This document shows positions 30,763-39,884 of a stretch of 64,000 nucleotides of DNA, in pieces. Position 1 is the stretch's first letter. The number at the start of each line of letters is the position of its first letter. The notes below the pieces were generated by a model. The model had not been told where the DNA came from. It did not search any database and worked only from the letters and a program-made list of their open reading frames with translations. Origin of the DNA: Hymenobacter convexus (GTDB lineage Bacteria > Bacteroidota > Bacteroidia > Cytophagales > Hymenobacteraceae); the NCBI RefSeq assembly GCF_030580955.1, contig NZ_JAUQON010000002.1, positions 248,001-312,000 of the forward strand, given 5' to 3'. A program made the translations under genes and the position numbers.

Positions 30763-32667
30763 GTGCCCAACCCGCTGCTCACCGTTTCCAACCTCACCAT
30801 TGACTTCTCCAGCCACCGCGGCGACGTGCGGGCCGTGGACAACGTGTCGTTTGAGCTGCACCGGGGCGAAACGCTGGCCATTGTGGGCGAGTCCGGCTCG
30901 GGCAAATCCGTGACGTCGCTGGCGCTGCTGGGGCTGATTCCTATGCCGCCCGGCCGCATTGCCAGCGGCCAGGCCATCTTCCAGTCCGAAAAGCTGGGCC
31001 AGACCGACCTGCTGAAGCTCTCCGAAACCGACCTGCGCCAGGTGCGCGGCAATGACATCGGCATGATTTTCCAGGAGCCGATGACCTCGCTGAACCCCGT
31101 GTACACCTGCGGCAGCCAAGTGGTGGAAGCCCTGCGCCTCCACACCGACCTCAATGAAGCCGCCGCCAAGGCCCGCACCATCGAGCTGTTCACCGAGGCC
31201 CAGCTTCCGCGCCCCGAAGCCATTTTCGGCAGCTACCCGCACGAAATCTCGGGCGGCCAGAAGCAGCGCGTCATGATTGCCATGGCCATGGCCTGCCGTC
31301 CGGCCCTGCTCATCGCCGACGAGCCCACCACGGCCCTCGACGTGACGGTGCAGGCCCGCATGCTGCGCCTGATTGACGACCTGCGCCGGCAGCACAACAC
31401 CGCCGTGCTCTTCATCACCCACGACCTCGGCGTGGTGGCCGAAATTGCCGACCGCATTCTGGTCATGTACCGGGGCAAGGTCGTGGAACAGGGGAGGGTG
31501 CTGGATATTTTTTCAAATCCACAACATCCGTACACAAAAGGCCTTTTGGCGTGCCGTCCGCGCCTCTCGGTGGGCAAAAAACGCCTCCCCGTGGTGGCCG
31601 ATTTCATGCGGGAAGACGCCAGCGGGCAACTTTTGGCCCAGACCGCGCCCGTGCTTCCGCTGCCAGATGAGGCACTTGCAGAATCTTCGCCCGAAGTGGA
31701 GGCCCAGCAGTTACACGATAAAATCGAAACCGCCAAAACGTTCCCCGTGGAACATGGCGTTTTGGGGGATGTTCCACGCCCTGCCGAGCTTACTTCGGCG
31801 CCCGTTGCCGCGCCCGTCGTGGCCGCCGCGCCCAACGATTCGGAACCTCTTCTCCAGGTTCAGAACCTCCAGGTCTACTTCCCGCTCCGCAAGGGCTTCT
31901 TCCGCCGCGCCACCGATTACGTGCGGGCCGTCGACAACGTCAGCTTCACGCTCTACCCCGGCGAAACCATCGGCCTCGTGGGCGAGTCGGGCTGCGGCAA
32001 GACCACGCTGGGCCGTGCGCTGCTCCGCCTCACGGAACCAACAGCGGGCAGCATCCTGTTTGAAGGGACCGATTTGGCGAAGCTGTCGAGCGGTGACTTG
32101 CGCCGCCGTCGGCGCGATTTGCAGCTGGTGTTCCAGGACCCCTACGCGGCCCTCAACCCGATGCTGACCGTGGGCGAGGCCATCTGGGAGCCGATGCGGG
32201 TGCACAACGTGGGCGGCACCCGCCAGCAGCAAAAGGCGAAAGTGCTGGAGCTGCTGCGCACCGTGGGGCTGCGCGATGAGCATTTCCAGCGCTACCCGCA
32301 CGAGTTCAGCGGCGGGCAGCGGCAGCGCATCTGCATTGCCCGGGCGCTGGCCTTGCAGCCCAAATTGATTGTCTGCGACGAGTCGGTTTCGGCCCTCGAC
32401 GTCTCGGTACAGGCGCAGGTCCTGAACCTGCTCAACGACCTCAAACGCGAGTTCGGCATCACCTATCTTTTCATCACGCACGACCTGTCCGTGGCCCGGT
32501 TTATGAGCGACCGGCTGCTGGTCATGCACCAGGGCCGCATCGTGGAAAGCGGCCCGGCGGCGGCCATCTACGCCGCTCCCCAACACGAATACACCCAAGG
32601 CCTGCTAGCCGCCATCCCAAAGGACAGCCTGGCCGACATCGAAGCCGCCGTAGCTAGCCGGGCGTAA
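30763..32667 (+). CDS. Fused dipeptide/oligopeptide-type ABC transporter ATPase (two NBDs)
   Basis: A 634-residue cytoplasmic protein holding two complete ABC ATPase domains of the Opp/Dpp class, arranged like a DppD-DppF fusion. The first has Walker [12 protein letters not shown], signature SGGQKQRV and Walker [14 protein letters not shown]; the second has [19 protein letters not shown] and [13 protein letters not shown]. Each ends with the oligopeptide-ABC C-terminal extension ([32 protein letters not shown]). In the family such ATPases energise uptake of peptides or nickel through two permeases and a binding protein, none of which is next to this gene. The start is a GTG at 30763. The linker between domains is Pro/Ala-rich. 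Confidence 0.9.
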   Translation: MPNPLLTVSNLTIDFSSHRGDVRAVDNVSFELHRGETLAIVGESGSGKSVTSLALLGLIPMPPGRIASGQAIFQSEKLGQTDLLKLSETDLRQVRGNDIGMIFQEPMTSLNPVYTCGSQVVEALRLHTDLNEAAAKARTIELFTEAQLPRPEAIFGSYPHEISGGQKQRVMIAMAMACRPALLIADEPTTALDVTVQARMLRLIDDLRRQHNTAVLFITHDLGVVAEIADRILVMYRGKVVEQGRVLDIFSNPQHPYTKGLLACRPRLSVGKKRLPVVADFMREDASGQLLAQTAPVLPLPDEALAESSPEVEAQQLHDKIETAKTFPVEHGVLGDVPRPAELTSAPVAAPVVAAAPNDSEPLLQVQNLQVYFPLRKGFFRRATDYVRAVDNVSFTLYPGETIGLVGESGCGKTTLGRALLRLTEPTAGSILFEGTDLAKLSSGDLRRRRRDLQLVFQDPYAALNPMLTVGEAIWEPMRVHNVGGTRQQQKAKVLELLRTVGLRDEHFQRYPHEFSGGQRQRICIARALALQPKLIVCDESVSALDVSVQAQVLNLLNDLKREFGITYLFITHDLSVARFMSDRLLVMHQGRIVESGPAAAIYAAPQHEYTQGLLAAIPKDSLADIEAAVASRA

Positions 32668-33026
32668 GCCGTGCTGTAGCGTGGACTTTTAGTCCGCGCC
32701 GAAACGACACTTTGTGCTCTCAGGCTCGGAGTTAGTTTCTGGAATTTTATGTTCTAGCATTGCTGACTCGCGGACTAAAAGTCCGCGCTACTCCGCGCTT
32801 GCCTCAATACCTTGCGCCGCCAGACGCTACTTAAGCAGCGCTGACGAAGCTCCAGATTCTGGCAACTACTGCGTCAATCCCAACCCCGCGCGGACTCGCA
32901 GAGTCCACGCTACAACCTCCCGGCCCGGCCCGCGTTTCATGAAGCGGCGCGGCCCAGCCAGCCACTCATTTTTCCGCTCTCGCCGCCTGCGACCAAACCA
33001 CTTTTCGGCGGCCACTTTTTACCCAA
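32668..33026. other. 360-base intergenic region with three GCGGACT palindromes
   Basis: No supportable gene. It holds three copies of family C (32676-32698, 32768-32791, 32888-32913) separated by unrelated sequence, then a short stretch before rnr with a CACTTTTT box at about 33013 that may be the -7 element of rnr. Confidence 0.7.
32676..32913. repeat. Intergenic palindromic repeat family C, three units
   Basis: Units GTGGACTTTTAGTCCGCG (32676 region), TCGCGGACTAAAAGTCCGCG (32768 region) and GCGCGGACTCGCAGAGTCCACG (32888 region). The outer two are more diverged. The same unit occurs at 1.47-1.54 kb. Confidence 0.85.
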
Positions 33027-35510
33027 ATGAATACCCCCGAAAACTCCCGGGCTCCCCGCGCCAAGCGCGAAAAGCCCGAACCCGCGGCCATCACCCAAGA
33101 CCAAGTCCTGCGCGTCTTCGCCGACAACCCCACCAAAGTCCTCGCCTATCGCCAGCTCTCGCGCCGCCTCGGCGTCACGACCAAGGGCCAGCGCGAGGAG
33201 ATTTTTGCCCACATCAAGGTGCTGCGCAAAAACGGCCTCATTACGCTGCTCCAAAACGACGAATACCGCCTCGCCGATGCGGACGCCGTGGCAGCGGCCT
33301 TGATGCCGTCCAGCGCCAAAAAATCAACCAAAAAAGGCGACTCGCCCATCGCCCCGCCCCGCAACCGTTCGGTGCAGGCCGAGTTCGGCCAGGACCCCAT
33401 TGTGCACCGCCGCCGCTCGGCCGGCTTCGACTACGTGGACGGCGACGACCGCCCCGAGCGCGCCCCGTCGAACACCGTCATCGGCACCGTCGATTTGGCC
33501 ACGCCCAACTTCGCCTTCGTGGTGCCGGAGGGCACGGGCGAGCACGACGACATCCGCGTGTTCACCGACCAGCTCAAGTTTGCCTTGCAGGGCGACGTGG
33601 TGCGGGTGCGCCTGCGCAGCGGCTCGCGCGACGGCCGGCCGATGGGCGACGTGGTAGAAGTGCTCAAACGCGTGCGCCCCGAAATCGTGGGCCGCATCCA
33701 GATTCAGGGCACGCTCGGCTTCGTGAAGCCCGACAACCGCAAGGTCTATTTCGATGTGTTTGTGCCGCCACATTTGCTGCACGAGTCGCGCAACGGCGAC
33801 AAGGTGCTGGTGCGCATCAACGAGTTTCCGGAGGACAGCAGCCGGCAGCCGGTGGGCGAGGTCATCCGCAACTTCGGCGCGGCCGGCGGCAACGAGGCCG
33901 AGATAAACGCCATCATGGCCGAGTTCGGCTTGCCCTTCGAATTCCCCTCGGAAGTGGAGGAGGAATCGGAAGGCATCAGCGAGGTGATTGCGGAGGATGA
34001 AATTGCCCGCCGCCGCGACTTCCGCAACATTACCACCTTCACCATCGACCCCGCCGACGCCAAGGATTTCGATGATGCCCTGAGCATTCAGAAGCTGGAA
34101 AACGGCCATTGGGAAATCGGCGTGCACATCGCCGACGTCACCCACTACGTGCGCCCCGGCACCGAACTGGAGCGCGAGGGCAAGCACCGCGCCACCTCGG
34201 TTTACCTGGTCGACCGCGTGATTCCGATGCTGCCCGAGCGCCTCTCGAACGGCCTCTGCTCGCTGCGCCCGCACGAGGACAAGCTGACCTTTTCGGCCGT
34301 GTTCGAGCTCGATGAAAACGGCAAGCTCTACGAGTCGTGGTTCGGCAAAACCATCATTCACTCCGACCGCCGCTTCAGCTACGAGGAGGCCCAGGAGCGC
34401 ATCGAAAGCAAGGAGGGCGACTACACCGAGGAGATAAATCTGATGAACGGCATCGCGCATAAGCTGTGTGCGCTGCGCTTCAAGCAGGGCGCCATCACCT
34501 TCGAAACCCAGGAGGTGAAGTTCCGGCTCGACGAAAACGGCAAGCCCCTCGGCGTGTATGTGAAGGAGCGGAAGGACGCCCACAAGATGATTGAGGAGTT
34601 CATGCTGCTGGCCAATCGCAAGGTGGCCGAGTTCGTGTTCAACCTCAAAAAGACCAAGCCGCGCTTCACCATGGTGTACCGCACCCACGACGCACCCGAG
34701 CCCGAACGCCTCCAAACCTTCGCCCTCTTCGCCCAGAAATTCGGCTACAAGCTCAAGCTCGAAAACCCGAAAAAAATCAGCACCGAACTCAACAACCTCA
34801 GTTCCGAGGTGATGGGCAAGCCCGAGCAAAACGTGCTGCAGGGCCTGGCCATTCGCACCATGAGCAAGGCCATCTACACCACCGAGCCGCTCGGCCACTT
34901 CGGCCTAGCATTCGACCATTACTCGCACTTCACCTCGCCCATCCGCCGCTACCCCGACATGATGGCCCACCGCCTACTGGAGCACTACCTCCTCGGCGGC
35001 AAGAACGTGGCCGTCGAGCCCGTGGAAGAAGAGTGCAAGCACTCCTCGGCTCGCGAAAAACTGGCGGCCAACGCCGAGCGCGCCAGCATCAAATTCAAGC
35101 AGGTCGAGTTCATGGCCGATGAAATCGGCAACGTCTTCAAGGGCGTGGTGTCGGGCCTGACGGAGCGCGGCATGTACATCGAAATCGAGGAGAACAAGTG
35201 CGAGGGCATGGTCCGCATCAGCGACATTCCCGGCGACGAGTACGAGCTCGACAAGGACAACTACCGCATCGTGGGCCGCCGCAACAAGCGCATCATCCAG
35301 TTCGGCGACGAGATGATGGTGGTCGTAAAATCCGCCAACCTGCTCGACCGCACCATCGACTTCGAGCTGGTCGACGACCGCCCCGACCATGTGAAAAAGC
35401 GCGAAGCCGACGAGCGCAAGCAGCGCGGCAGCGAGCCTCGCGGCTACCGCGACCATAGTGGCGGGAAGGGTGGAAGTAAGGGTGGCCACAAGGGCGGCAA
35501 GCGCCGCTAG
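33027..35510 (+). CDS. rnr: Ribonuclease R
   Basis: An 827-residue 3'-5' exoribonuclease of the RNase II/R family that degrades structured RNA. A winged-helix region (VLRVFADNPTKVLAYRQLSRRLGV) lies near residues 27-50, cold-shock-like domains near 145-290, and the catalytic RNB domain begins about 330, with the metal-binding cluster TIDPADAKDFDDALSI. The later FTSPIRRYPDMMAHRLL and an S1 domain (FKGVVSGLTERGMYIEIEENKCEG) are clear, and the protein ends in a Lys/Gly-rich tail typical of RNase R. An ATG in a clean context gives full length. The gene seems monocistronic between repeats. Confidence 0.95.
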   Translation: MNTPENSRAPRAKREKPEPAAITQDQVLRVFADNPTKVLAYRQLSRRLGVTTKGQREEIFAHIKVLRKNGLITLLQNDEYRLADADAVAAALMPSSAKKSTKKGDSPIAPPRNRSVQAEFGQDPIVHRRRSAGFDYVDGDDRPERAPSNTVIGTVDLATPNFAFVVPEGTGEHDDIRVFTDQLKFALQGDVVRVRLRSGSRDGRPMGDVVEVLKRVRPEIVGRIQIQGTLGFVKPDNRKVYFDVFVPPHLLHESRNGDKVLVRINEFPEDSSRQPVGEVIRNFGAAGGNEAEINAIMAEFGLPFEFPSEVEEESEGISEVIAEDEIARRRDFRNITTFTIDPADAKDFDDALSIQKLENGHWEIGVHIADVTHYVRPGTELEREGKHRATSVYLVDRVIPMLPERLSNGLCSLRPHEDKLTFSAVFELDENGKLYESWFGKTIIHSDRRFSYEEAQERIESKEGDYTEEINLMNGIAHKLCALRFKQGAITFETQEVKFRLDENGKPLGVYVKERKDAHKMIEEFMLLANRKVAEFVFNLKKTKPRFTMVYRTHDAPEPERLQTFALFAQKFGYKLKLENPKKISTELNNLSSEVMGKPEQNVLQGLAIRTMSKAIYTTEPLGHFGLAFDHYSHFTSPIRRYPDMMAHRLLEHYLLGGKNVAVEPVEEECKHSSAREKLAANAERASIKFKQVEFMADEIGNVFKGVVSGLTERGMYIEIEENKCEGMVRISDIPGDEYELDKDNYRIVGRRNKRIIQFGDEMMVVVKSANLLDRTIDFELVDDRPDHVKKREADERKQRGSEPRGYRDHSGGKGGSKGGHKGGKRR

Positions 35511-35616
35511 CCGTCGCCTGTCATTGCGAGGGGAGCGCAGCGGACCGCAGCAATCCGTTCTCCCAATGCGACCAACATTGAGATGTGATTCTTTTGAACA
35601 AGCAACAACTTCTGAC

Positions 35617-35967
35617 ATGAGCGAGATACCAGAAGGGTGGACAGATGATATGACGGTTCCACTTCCTCCAAATCAGACAGTGGAAGCCATAGCCGATTTT
35701 GTGATTCAGCAGGCGCTTCAAGGCACTCCCGATGATGAAAACGAGAGCGAATTGATTTCTACATTCGGCTTCTCTTCGGACGATGCAGCGTTAATAAGAG
35801 ACCGGGTGTTCGGTGGAATTATGCGAGCTGCGACGGGCAATGAAGCCAACCGACCTGATTCGGAAAAAGACCCTTTTGCTCACACCAGTTTTGAACTGGC
35901 CTTGCAAAACCCGGCCATAGTTGCGGGCATATATCCTCAATTCGCACCAAAGCCGAATCGGCATTGA
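35617..35967 (+). CDS. Hypothetical protein inside the family D repeat pair
   Basis: A 116-residue acidic protein beginning MSEIPEGWTDDMTVPLPPN. The middle (VEAIADFVIQQALQ) is helical, followed by ENESELISTFGFSSDDAALIRDRVFGGIMRAATG, which has a small helical-bundle look; the C-terminus is Pro-rich. No family is recognised. The frame is open upstream into the end of rnr, but that part is repeat-derived, so the ATG at 35617 is preferred. Lower GC than its neighbours and the inverted repeats on both sides suggest a mobile or recently inserted cassette, though no transposase is present. Confidence 0.55.
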   Translation: MSEIPEGWTDDMTVPLPPNQTVEAIADFVIQQALQGTPDDENESELISTFGFSSDDAALIRDRVFGGIMRAATGNEANRPDSEKDPFAHTSFELALQNPAIVAGIYPQFAPKPNRH

Positions 35968-35998
35968 TGTAAAATCTGGTAGCTTTTTCAAATCCAAC

Positions 35999-36030
35999 CA
36001 AGCCCCGGTTCTAACCAGAGTCGGGGCTTG
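35999..36030 (+). terminator. Terminator after the small gene at 35.6-36.0 kb
   Basis: CAAGCCCCG pairs with CGGGGCTTG around CTAACCAGAGT, with a partial T-run afterwards. Confidence 0.65.
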
Positions 36031-36125
36031 TCGCTTTATCAGGCATCTGGCATTGAAAGGAAGGATTGCCGCAGTCCGCTGCGCTTCACTCGCAATGACA
36101 GATGCCCCCGTTCTTTGCACCACCT

Positions 36126-37097
36126 ATGACCCCAGCCGACTTCCCCGCTAACATCACCGCCGCCCTGGCGCAGCTCAGCTACGGTGAGCAGCCCGATACC
36201 CTCTACGCCCCCATCCGCTACATCATGGGCCTGGGCGGCAAACGCATCCGCCCGCTGCTCACGCTGCTCGGCGCTCACCTCTTCACCGACGACCTCAGCG
36301 GCATCATCAAGCCTGCGCTGGCCACCGAAGTCTTTCACAACTTCACCCTCCTCCACGACGACCTGATGGACCAGGCACCCCTGCGCCGCGGCCAGGCCAC
36401 CGTGCACGAAAAGTGGAACCCCAACGTCGCCATCCTCTCCGGCGACGTGATGCTGGTGAGGGCCTACGAGCTGTTCCTGGAGGTGCAGCCGGAGCTGCTC
36501 CCGCGCATCCTCGCCCGCTTCAGCCAGACGGCCGCCGAGGTCTGCGAAGGCCAGCAGTGGGACATGAATTTCGAGACCGAACCCCAGGTCAGCATTGCCC
36601 AATACCTGGATATGATTCGCCTGAAAACGGCCGTCCTCCTCGGCTTCTGCCTGGAACTGGGCGCCCGCCTGGCCGGCGCTTCGGAGGACGATGCCGAGCA
36701 CCTGCGCCAGTTCGGCACCGACATCGGCCTGGCCTTCCAACTGCGCGACGACCTGCTCGACGTGTATGGCGACGCCGCGACCTTCGGCAAGCGCGTGGGC
36801 GGCGACATCATCTCCGATAAGAAGACTTTCCTCCTGCTATCCGCCCAGGCCCAGGCCAGCCCCGCCCAGCAAGCCATCCTGGCCCAGCACATCGGCCAGC
36901 CTGTGGCCGATGCCGAAGCCAAAGTGCAAGCCGTGCGCACCATCTACGACGAACTCGGAATTCGTCCGCAGTCGGAGGTTCTTATCAACGGCTACTTCCA
37001 GGATGCGCTACAGCATTTGGAGCGCGTAGCCGCGCCAAAAGAGCGTAAGCAGCCCCTGCATCAGCTCGCACTCCAGCTCATGGACCGCGAAAGCTAA
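36126..37097 (+). CDS. Polyprenyl diphosphate synthase (trans-isoprenyl type)
   Basis: A 323-residue soluble all-helical prenyltransferase that condenses isopentenyl diphosphate units onto an allylic primer to make the side chain of quinones or undecaprenyl-like carriers. Both aspartate-rich motifs are present: FTLLHDDLMDQA near residue 76 and FQLRDDLLDVYGD near residue 203, plus the early GGKRIRPLLTLLGA substrate-binding block and KKTFLLL. In Bacteroidota the enzyme of this size usually makes the octa- or heptaprenyl tail of menaquinone, but the chain length cannot be read from the sequence. ATG at 36126 is chosen because homology begins just after it. It ends just before the 16-base arm palindrome at 37115. 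Confidence 0.92.
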   Translation: MTPADFPANITAALAQLSYGEQPDTLYAPIRYIMGLGGKRIRPLLTLLGAHLFTDDLSGIIKPALATEVFHNFTLLHDDLMDQAPLRRGQATVHEKWNPNVAILSGDVMLVRAYELFLEVQPELLPRILARFSQTAAEVCEGQQWDMNFETEPQVSIAQYLDMIRLKTAVLLGFCLELGARLAGASEDDAEHLRQFGTDIGLAFQLRDDLLDVYGDAATFGKRVGGDIISDKKTFLLLSAQAQASPAQQAILAQHIGQPVADAEAKVQAVRTIYDELGIRPQSEVLINGYFQDALQHLERVAAPKERKQPLHQLALQLMDRES

Positions 37098-37114
37098 GCC
37101 CTTTATTAACTCGT

Positions 37115-37169
37115 AGCACAAGCTTTCGCCAGTGCTCGTCCTCACCGTGCATAGGCGAAAGCTTGTGCT
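37115..37169. repeat. Palindrome AGCACAAGCTTTCGCC with 23-base loop (family F)
   Basis: Perfect 16-base arms AGCACAAGCTTTCGCC (37115-37130) and GGCGAAAGCTTGTGCT (37154-37169), between the prenyl synthase and rhomboid genes. No T-run follows, so it is listed as a repeat rather than a terminator. Confidence 0.8.
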
Positions 37170-37184
37170 GCAATCCCATACCCT

Positions 37185-37835
37185 GTGTTCAATCCCATCC
37201 TCATTCTTATCGGCCTCACGGTCGCCATTTCCGTCTATGCCTGGTCGAAACAGGAGCTAATGGATTCCTGGATAATGCAGCCCTACCTCATGGCGCGTTC
37301 CTCGGGCCAGTGGTACCGGCTGCTCACCTCCGGCTTCCTGCACGCCGACTGGGCTCACCTCCTGTTCAACATGTTTGCCTTCTATTCCTTCGGCCCGGTG
37401 GTGCTCCGAGCGCTGGTCGAAGGCTACGGCCCGTTGCCCGGCATTGGCCTTTTTCTGGTGCTTTACCTCGGCGGCATCATCCTCTCCGATTTGCCTTCCT
37501 ACTTCCAGCACCGCGACGACCGGGGCTACCGCAGCCTTGGCGCTTCGGGCGGCGTGGCATCGGTGCTGTTTGCCAGCATCCTGTTATTCCCAGTCAACAA
37601 CAACGGCGGCGGCATCATCATCTTTCCCATTCCTTTTCCCATCCAGCCGTTCTTGTTTGGCTTCCTCTACCTCGCCTATTCCTACTACATGGCCCGCCGC
37701 CGGGCCGACAACGTGAACCACGACGCCCACTTCTACGGCGCGCTCTATGGCGTCGTGCTATTTCTTCTCCTGATGCCGGCCGCCGGACCCGCCTTTATTG
37801 AGCAAATCTCCTTGTTTATTAAGTCAAAATTCTGA
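37185..37835 (+). CDS. Rhomboid-family intramembrane serine protease
   Basis: A 216-residue six-helix inner membrane protein. The catalytic serine is in SLGASGGVA (Ser121) and the catalytic histidine in NVNHDAHFYGALYG (His182); the family's LTSGFLHADWAHLLFNMFAFYSFG loop, with the conserved His and Asn, is complete. Rhomboids cut membrane-spanning substrates within the bilayer. The segment between helices 4 and 5 is Gly/Asn-rich with an unusual Phe/Pro-rich piece (FPIPFPIQPFLFG). The start is a GTG at 37185, giving normal length. It stands alone between repeats; the substrate is unknown. Confidence 0.9.
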   Translation: MFNPILILIGLTVAISVYAWSKQELMDSWIMQPYLMARSSGQWYRLLTSGFLHADWAHLLFNMFAFYSFGPVVLRALVEGYGPLPGIGLFLVLYLGGIILSDLPSYFQHRDDRGYRSLGASGGVASVLFASILLFPVNNNGGGIIIFPIPFPIQPFLFGFLYLAYSYYMARRRADNVNHDAHFYGALYGVVLFLLLMPAAGPAFIEQISLFIKSKF

Positions 37836-37937
37836 TTGTCAAGTAATTATAATCATAAATCTTGATTTTTATATCTATTTGAGGAACGTTGCGTAATGAT
37901 GGGGCAAGTACATTCTTTCACTTTCCCTTCTCTCACA

Positions 37938-38207
37938 ATGAACACCCTTCGCCACTTCGCTTCCCGCCTGCCCCTCACGGCCCTGTTGCTTCCGCTGATG
38001 CTGCTGGCCACTTCCTGCAGCCGCTACAACGACAACGGCAGCCTTTCCATCGCCGGCGTCATCTACCTCATCCTCGCCATTGCGGCCGTCATCAGCCTGT
38101 TGAAGCAAGACTGGAGCCTGGGCAAGAAACTCATTTGGGGCGTCGTCATCTGGTTCTTCCCCATTGGTGGTTCCATCATCTATTTCCTCTTCTCTGGTCG
38201 TAAGTAA
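37938..38207 (+). CDS. Small PLDc_N-like membrane protein
   Basis: An 89-residue protein. The N-terminus has a signal-peptide-like stretch ending LLATSCSRY, which looks like a lipobox, followed by two membrane segments (VIYLILAIAAVISLL and KLIWGVVIWFFPIGGSIIYFLF). The KKLIWGVVIWFFPIGGSIIYF part resembles the PLDc_N (cardiolipin-synthase N-terminal) two-helix domain that occurs in many short stand-alone proteins of unknown function. The longer upstream frame is not supported. The very strong bidirectional terminator that follows also ends the facing gene. Confidence 0.7.
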   Translation: MNTLRHFASRLPLTALLLPLMLLATSCSRYNDNGSLSIAGVIYLILAIAAVISLLKQDWSLGKKLIWGVVIWFFPIGGSIIYFLFSGRK

Positions 38208-38213
38208 TGCCTG

Positions 38214-38277
38214 CGATTCGTTTCCAAACAAAAAGCCCCGACCATCCGGCCGGGGCTTTTTGTTTGGAAACGAATCG
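38214..38277. terminator. Bidirectional terminator with 27-base perfect stem
   Basis: Arms 38214-38240 and 38251-38277 are exact inverses over 27 bases (outer CGATTCGTTTCC, inner AAAAAGCCCCG) around a ten-base loop, with A/T-runs on both sides. It separates two convergent genes. Confidence 0.9.
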
Positions 38278-38301
38278 ATGATTCAAACCATCTGGAAAGA
38301 A

Positions 38302-38925
38302 CTATTGGTTGAGCAGCCTTTTCTTCTCCAGTTGTGCCACGCCCCGCAGCAACTCACCGCTGTTCGTAATCTGCGTCATCTGCCAGTGGTCGCCTTGGCG
38401 GCGCATCTTCACTTCCACCACCATGGTGGTGTCGTATTTGGGCTGAGTCACCTCCAAACCCACGAAGGCATTGTCGCCCTCCTCGCGGGTATACTTGATG
38501 CCTTTAAACTCGCTTTCCGGGCTCACCACTCGGCCGGCCAACCCCGTCAGCGAGATGTTCACCAAACGCTTCGGTGCGGCTGCCGCAGCCGCCTCCAACG
38601 AACCCGTTTCTACGTAGCGCTGTACTTCCTGCCGGGCGGCCTTGGCCAGTGCGGGCTTCAGCATGCGCATAGCGCCACCCATCATCAAGCTGCCGCCTGG
38701 GAGCAGCGACGTCAGCGCCCCCCCCTGCTGGGCCACGTCATCCACCAGGTGGCCGGTCACGCTACTCACGTCCACATACTTTTCAAAGGCTGCCATGTCA
38801 TGGCTTTGCACGGCTGCCGCCGCCGATACCAGCGCCCCCTTGGGCCCATTCTTCAAGTTTTGGAAATAATAATATCCTCCCCCTACCAAGGCCAATAGCA
38901 GTACGAGTATTAACAGTCTTTTCAT
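38302..38925 (-). CDS. DUF2939 family membrane-anchored protein
   Basis: A 207-residue protein with one N-terminal membrane anchor (LLILVLLLALVGGGYYYF) and a periplasmic part of the DUF2939 type, function unknown. The start of the family region is visible as ALVSAAAAVQSHDMAAFEKYVDVSSVTGHLVDDVAQQ, in which a helix-loop-helix precedes a beta-sandwich (VSPESEFKGIKYTREE, TTMVVEVKMRRQGDHWQMTQITN). Similar proteins use this fold to bind partners at the membrane, but that is not established. ATG at 38925 (MKRLLIL) is preferred over the upstream ATG because the anchor begins there. It is convergent with the preceding gene and divergent from the GDPD gene. Confidence 0.75.
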   Translation of the reverse strand: MKRLLILVLLLALVGGGYYYFQNLKNGPKGALVSAAAAVQSHDMAAFEKYVDVSSVTGHLVDDVAQQGGALTSLLPGGSLMMGGAMRMLKPALAKAARQEVQRYVETGSLEAAAAAAPKRLVNISLTGLAGRVVSPESEFKGIKYTREEGDNAFVGLEVTQPKYDTTMVVEVKMRRQGDHWQMTQITNSGELLRGVAQLEKKRLLNQ

Positions 38926-39032
38926 GTAAGCTTCGCTGTGAATGATGAGCTGCAAAAATACCCGCAATCCGCGGCTTTGCGACGATTAACGTATCCATCC
39001 GCAGCATACAATGCCCATTCGCTCATTCACCC

Positions 39033-39884
39033 ATGTCTCCGCTAAAAACTCCCGAAATACACGGCCACCGCGGCTGTCGTGGCCTCCGTCCCGAAAATAC
39101 CTTGCCCGCCTTCCTACACGCCCTGGAACTTGGCGTTGATGTACTGGAAATGGACGTGGTCATCTCTGCCGACCATCAAGTAGTGGTGTCCCATGAGCCG
39201 TGGTTCAATCCACTCTTTTGCCGCGACTCCGCTGGGCAACCCATTGCCCCCGGTAGTGCCCGGCTCCACAACCTGTTTGAGCTCGACTACGCCGCCATTC
39301 GGCAATATGATTGCGGCTCCGGGCCGCACCCCGGCTTTCCTCAACAGGTATCCCAGCCATGCTACAAGCCGCTGCTGCGTGAGGTGCTCAGCTCCATCGA
39401 AGCTGCCGCAGTGCAGCTGGGCCGTCCGCCCGTCGGCTATTCTATTGAGATAAAAAGCAGCCCCGGCGGAGACAACATCTTTCATCCGGCCCCCGAGGTA
39501 TTTCTGTCGCTTGTGCTTGCCGACCTCTCCGCTGGCGGGGTCATGTCCCGTACTACGCTGCTCTGTTTCGACCAACGGATTCTACAATTGGCTCACCAGC
39601 AAAACCCGGGTTTATCGACGTGTCTTTTAGTCGAAGACCAACGCCCATGGACTACCAGCATCAACGAACTGGGATTTGTGCCCACCACCTTCGGCCCGGA
39701 TTTTACCTCTGTCACAGCAGAAGCTGTTCGGCTGTTACGCAAGAATTTCTCCCATTTACGGCTGGTACCCTGGACCGTGAATGAGATTTCAGATATGTGT
39801 ACAATGCTTGAACTGCGCGTCGATGGTATCACTACCGATTACCCAAACCGTGCGCTTCAGCTTTTTGCCGCATTGCCAGTATAA
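39033..39884 (+). CDS. Glycerophosphodiester phosphodiesterase
   Basis: A 283-residue TIM-barrel enzyme that hydrolyses glycerophosphodiesters to glycerol-3-phosphate and an alcohol. The catalytic and metal-binding motif HGHRGCRGLRPENTLPAF near residue 9 holds the His-Arg and the Glu-Asn, and LGVDVLEMDVVISADHQVVVSHE supplies the further Glu-x-Asp and His. The C-terminal strand LRLVPWTVNEISDM, followed by VDGITTDYPNRAL, is also typical. No signal peptide is seen, so it is probably cytoplasmic, although many Bacteroidota homologues are exported. The gene is followed by the A/T-rich islet at 39.9 kb. The substrate headgroup is unknown. Confidence 0.93.
   Translation: MSPLKTPEIHGHRGCRGLRPENTLPAFLHALELGVDVLEMDVVISADHQVVVSHEPWFNPLFCRDSAGQPIAPGSARLHNLFELDYAAIRQYDCGSGPHPGFPQQVSQPCYKPLLREVLSSIEAAAVQLGRPPVGYSIEIKSSPGGDNIFHPAPEVFLSLVLADLSAGGVMSRTTLLCFDQRILQLAHQQNPGLSTCLLVEDQRPWTTSINELGFVPTTFGPDFTSVTAEAVRLLRKNFSHLRLVPWTVNEISDMCTMLELRVDGITTDYPNRALQLFAALPV

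Larger units (their letters stand above)
35519..36100. repeat. Inverted repeat pair (family D) flanking a small gene
   Basis: Left arm 35519-35561 (TGTCATTGCGAGGGGAGCGC onward) and right arm 36059-36100 (ending CACTCGCAATGACAG) are imperfect inverses of about 42 bases. They enclose about 500 bases with a low-GC small gene and a terminator. This TGTCATTGCGAG...GCAATCC type of element is known as a common dispersed repeat in several bacterial groups. Confidence 0.75.
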
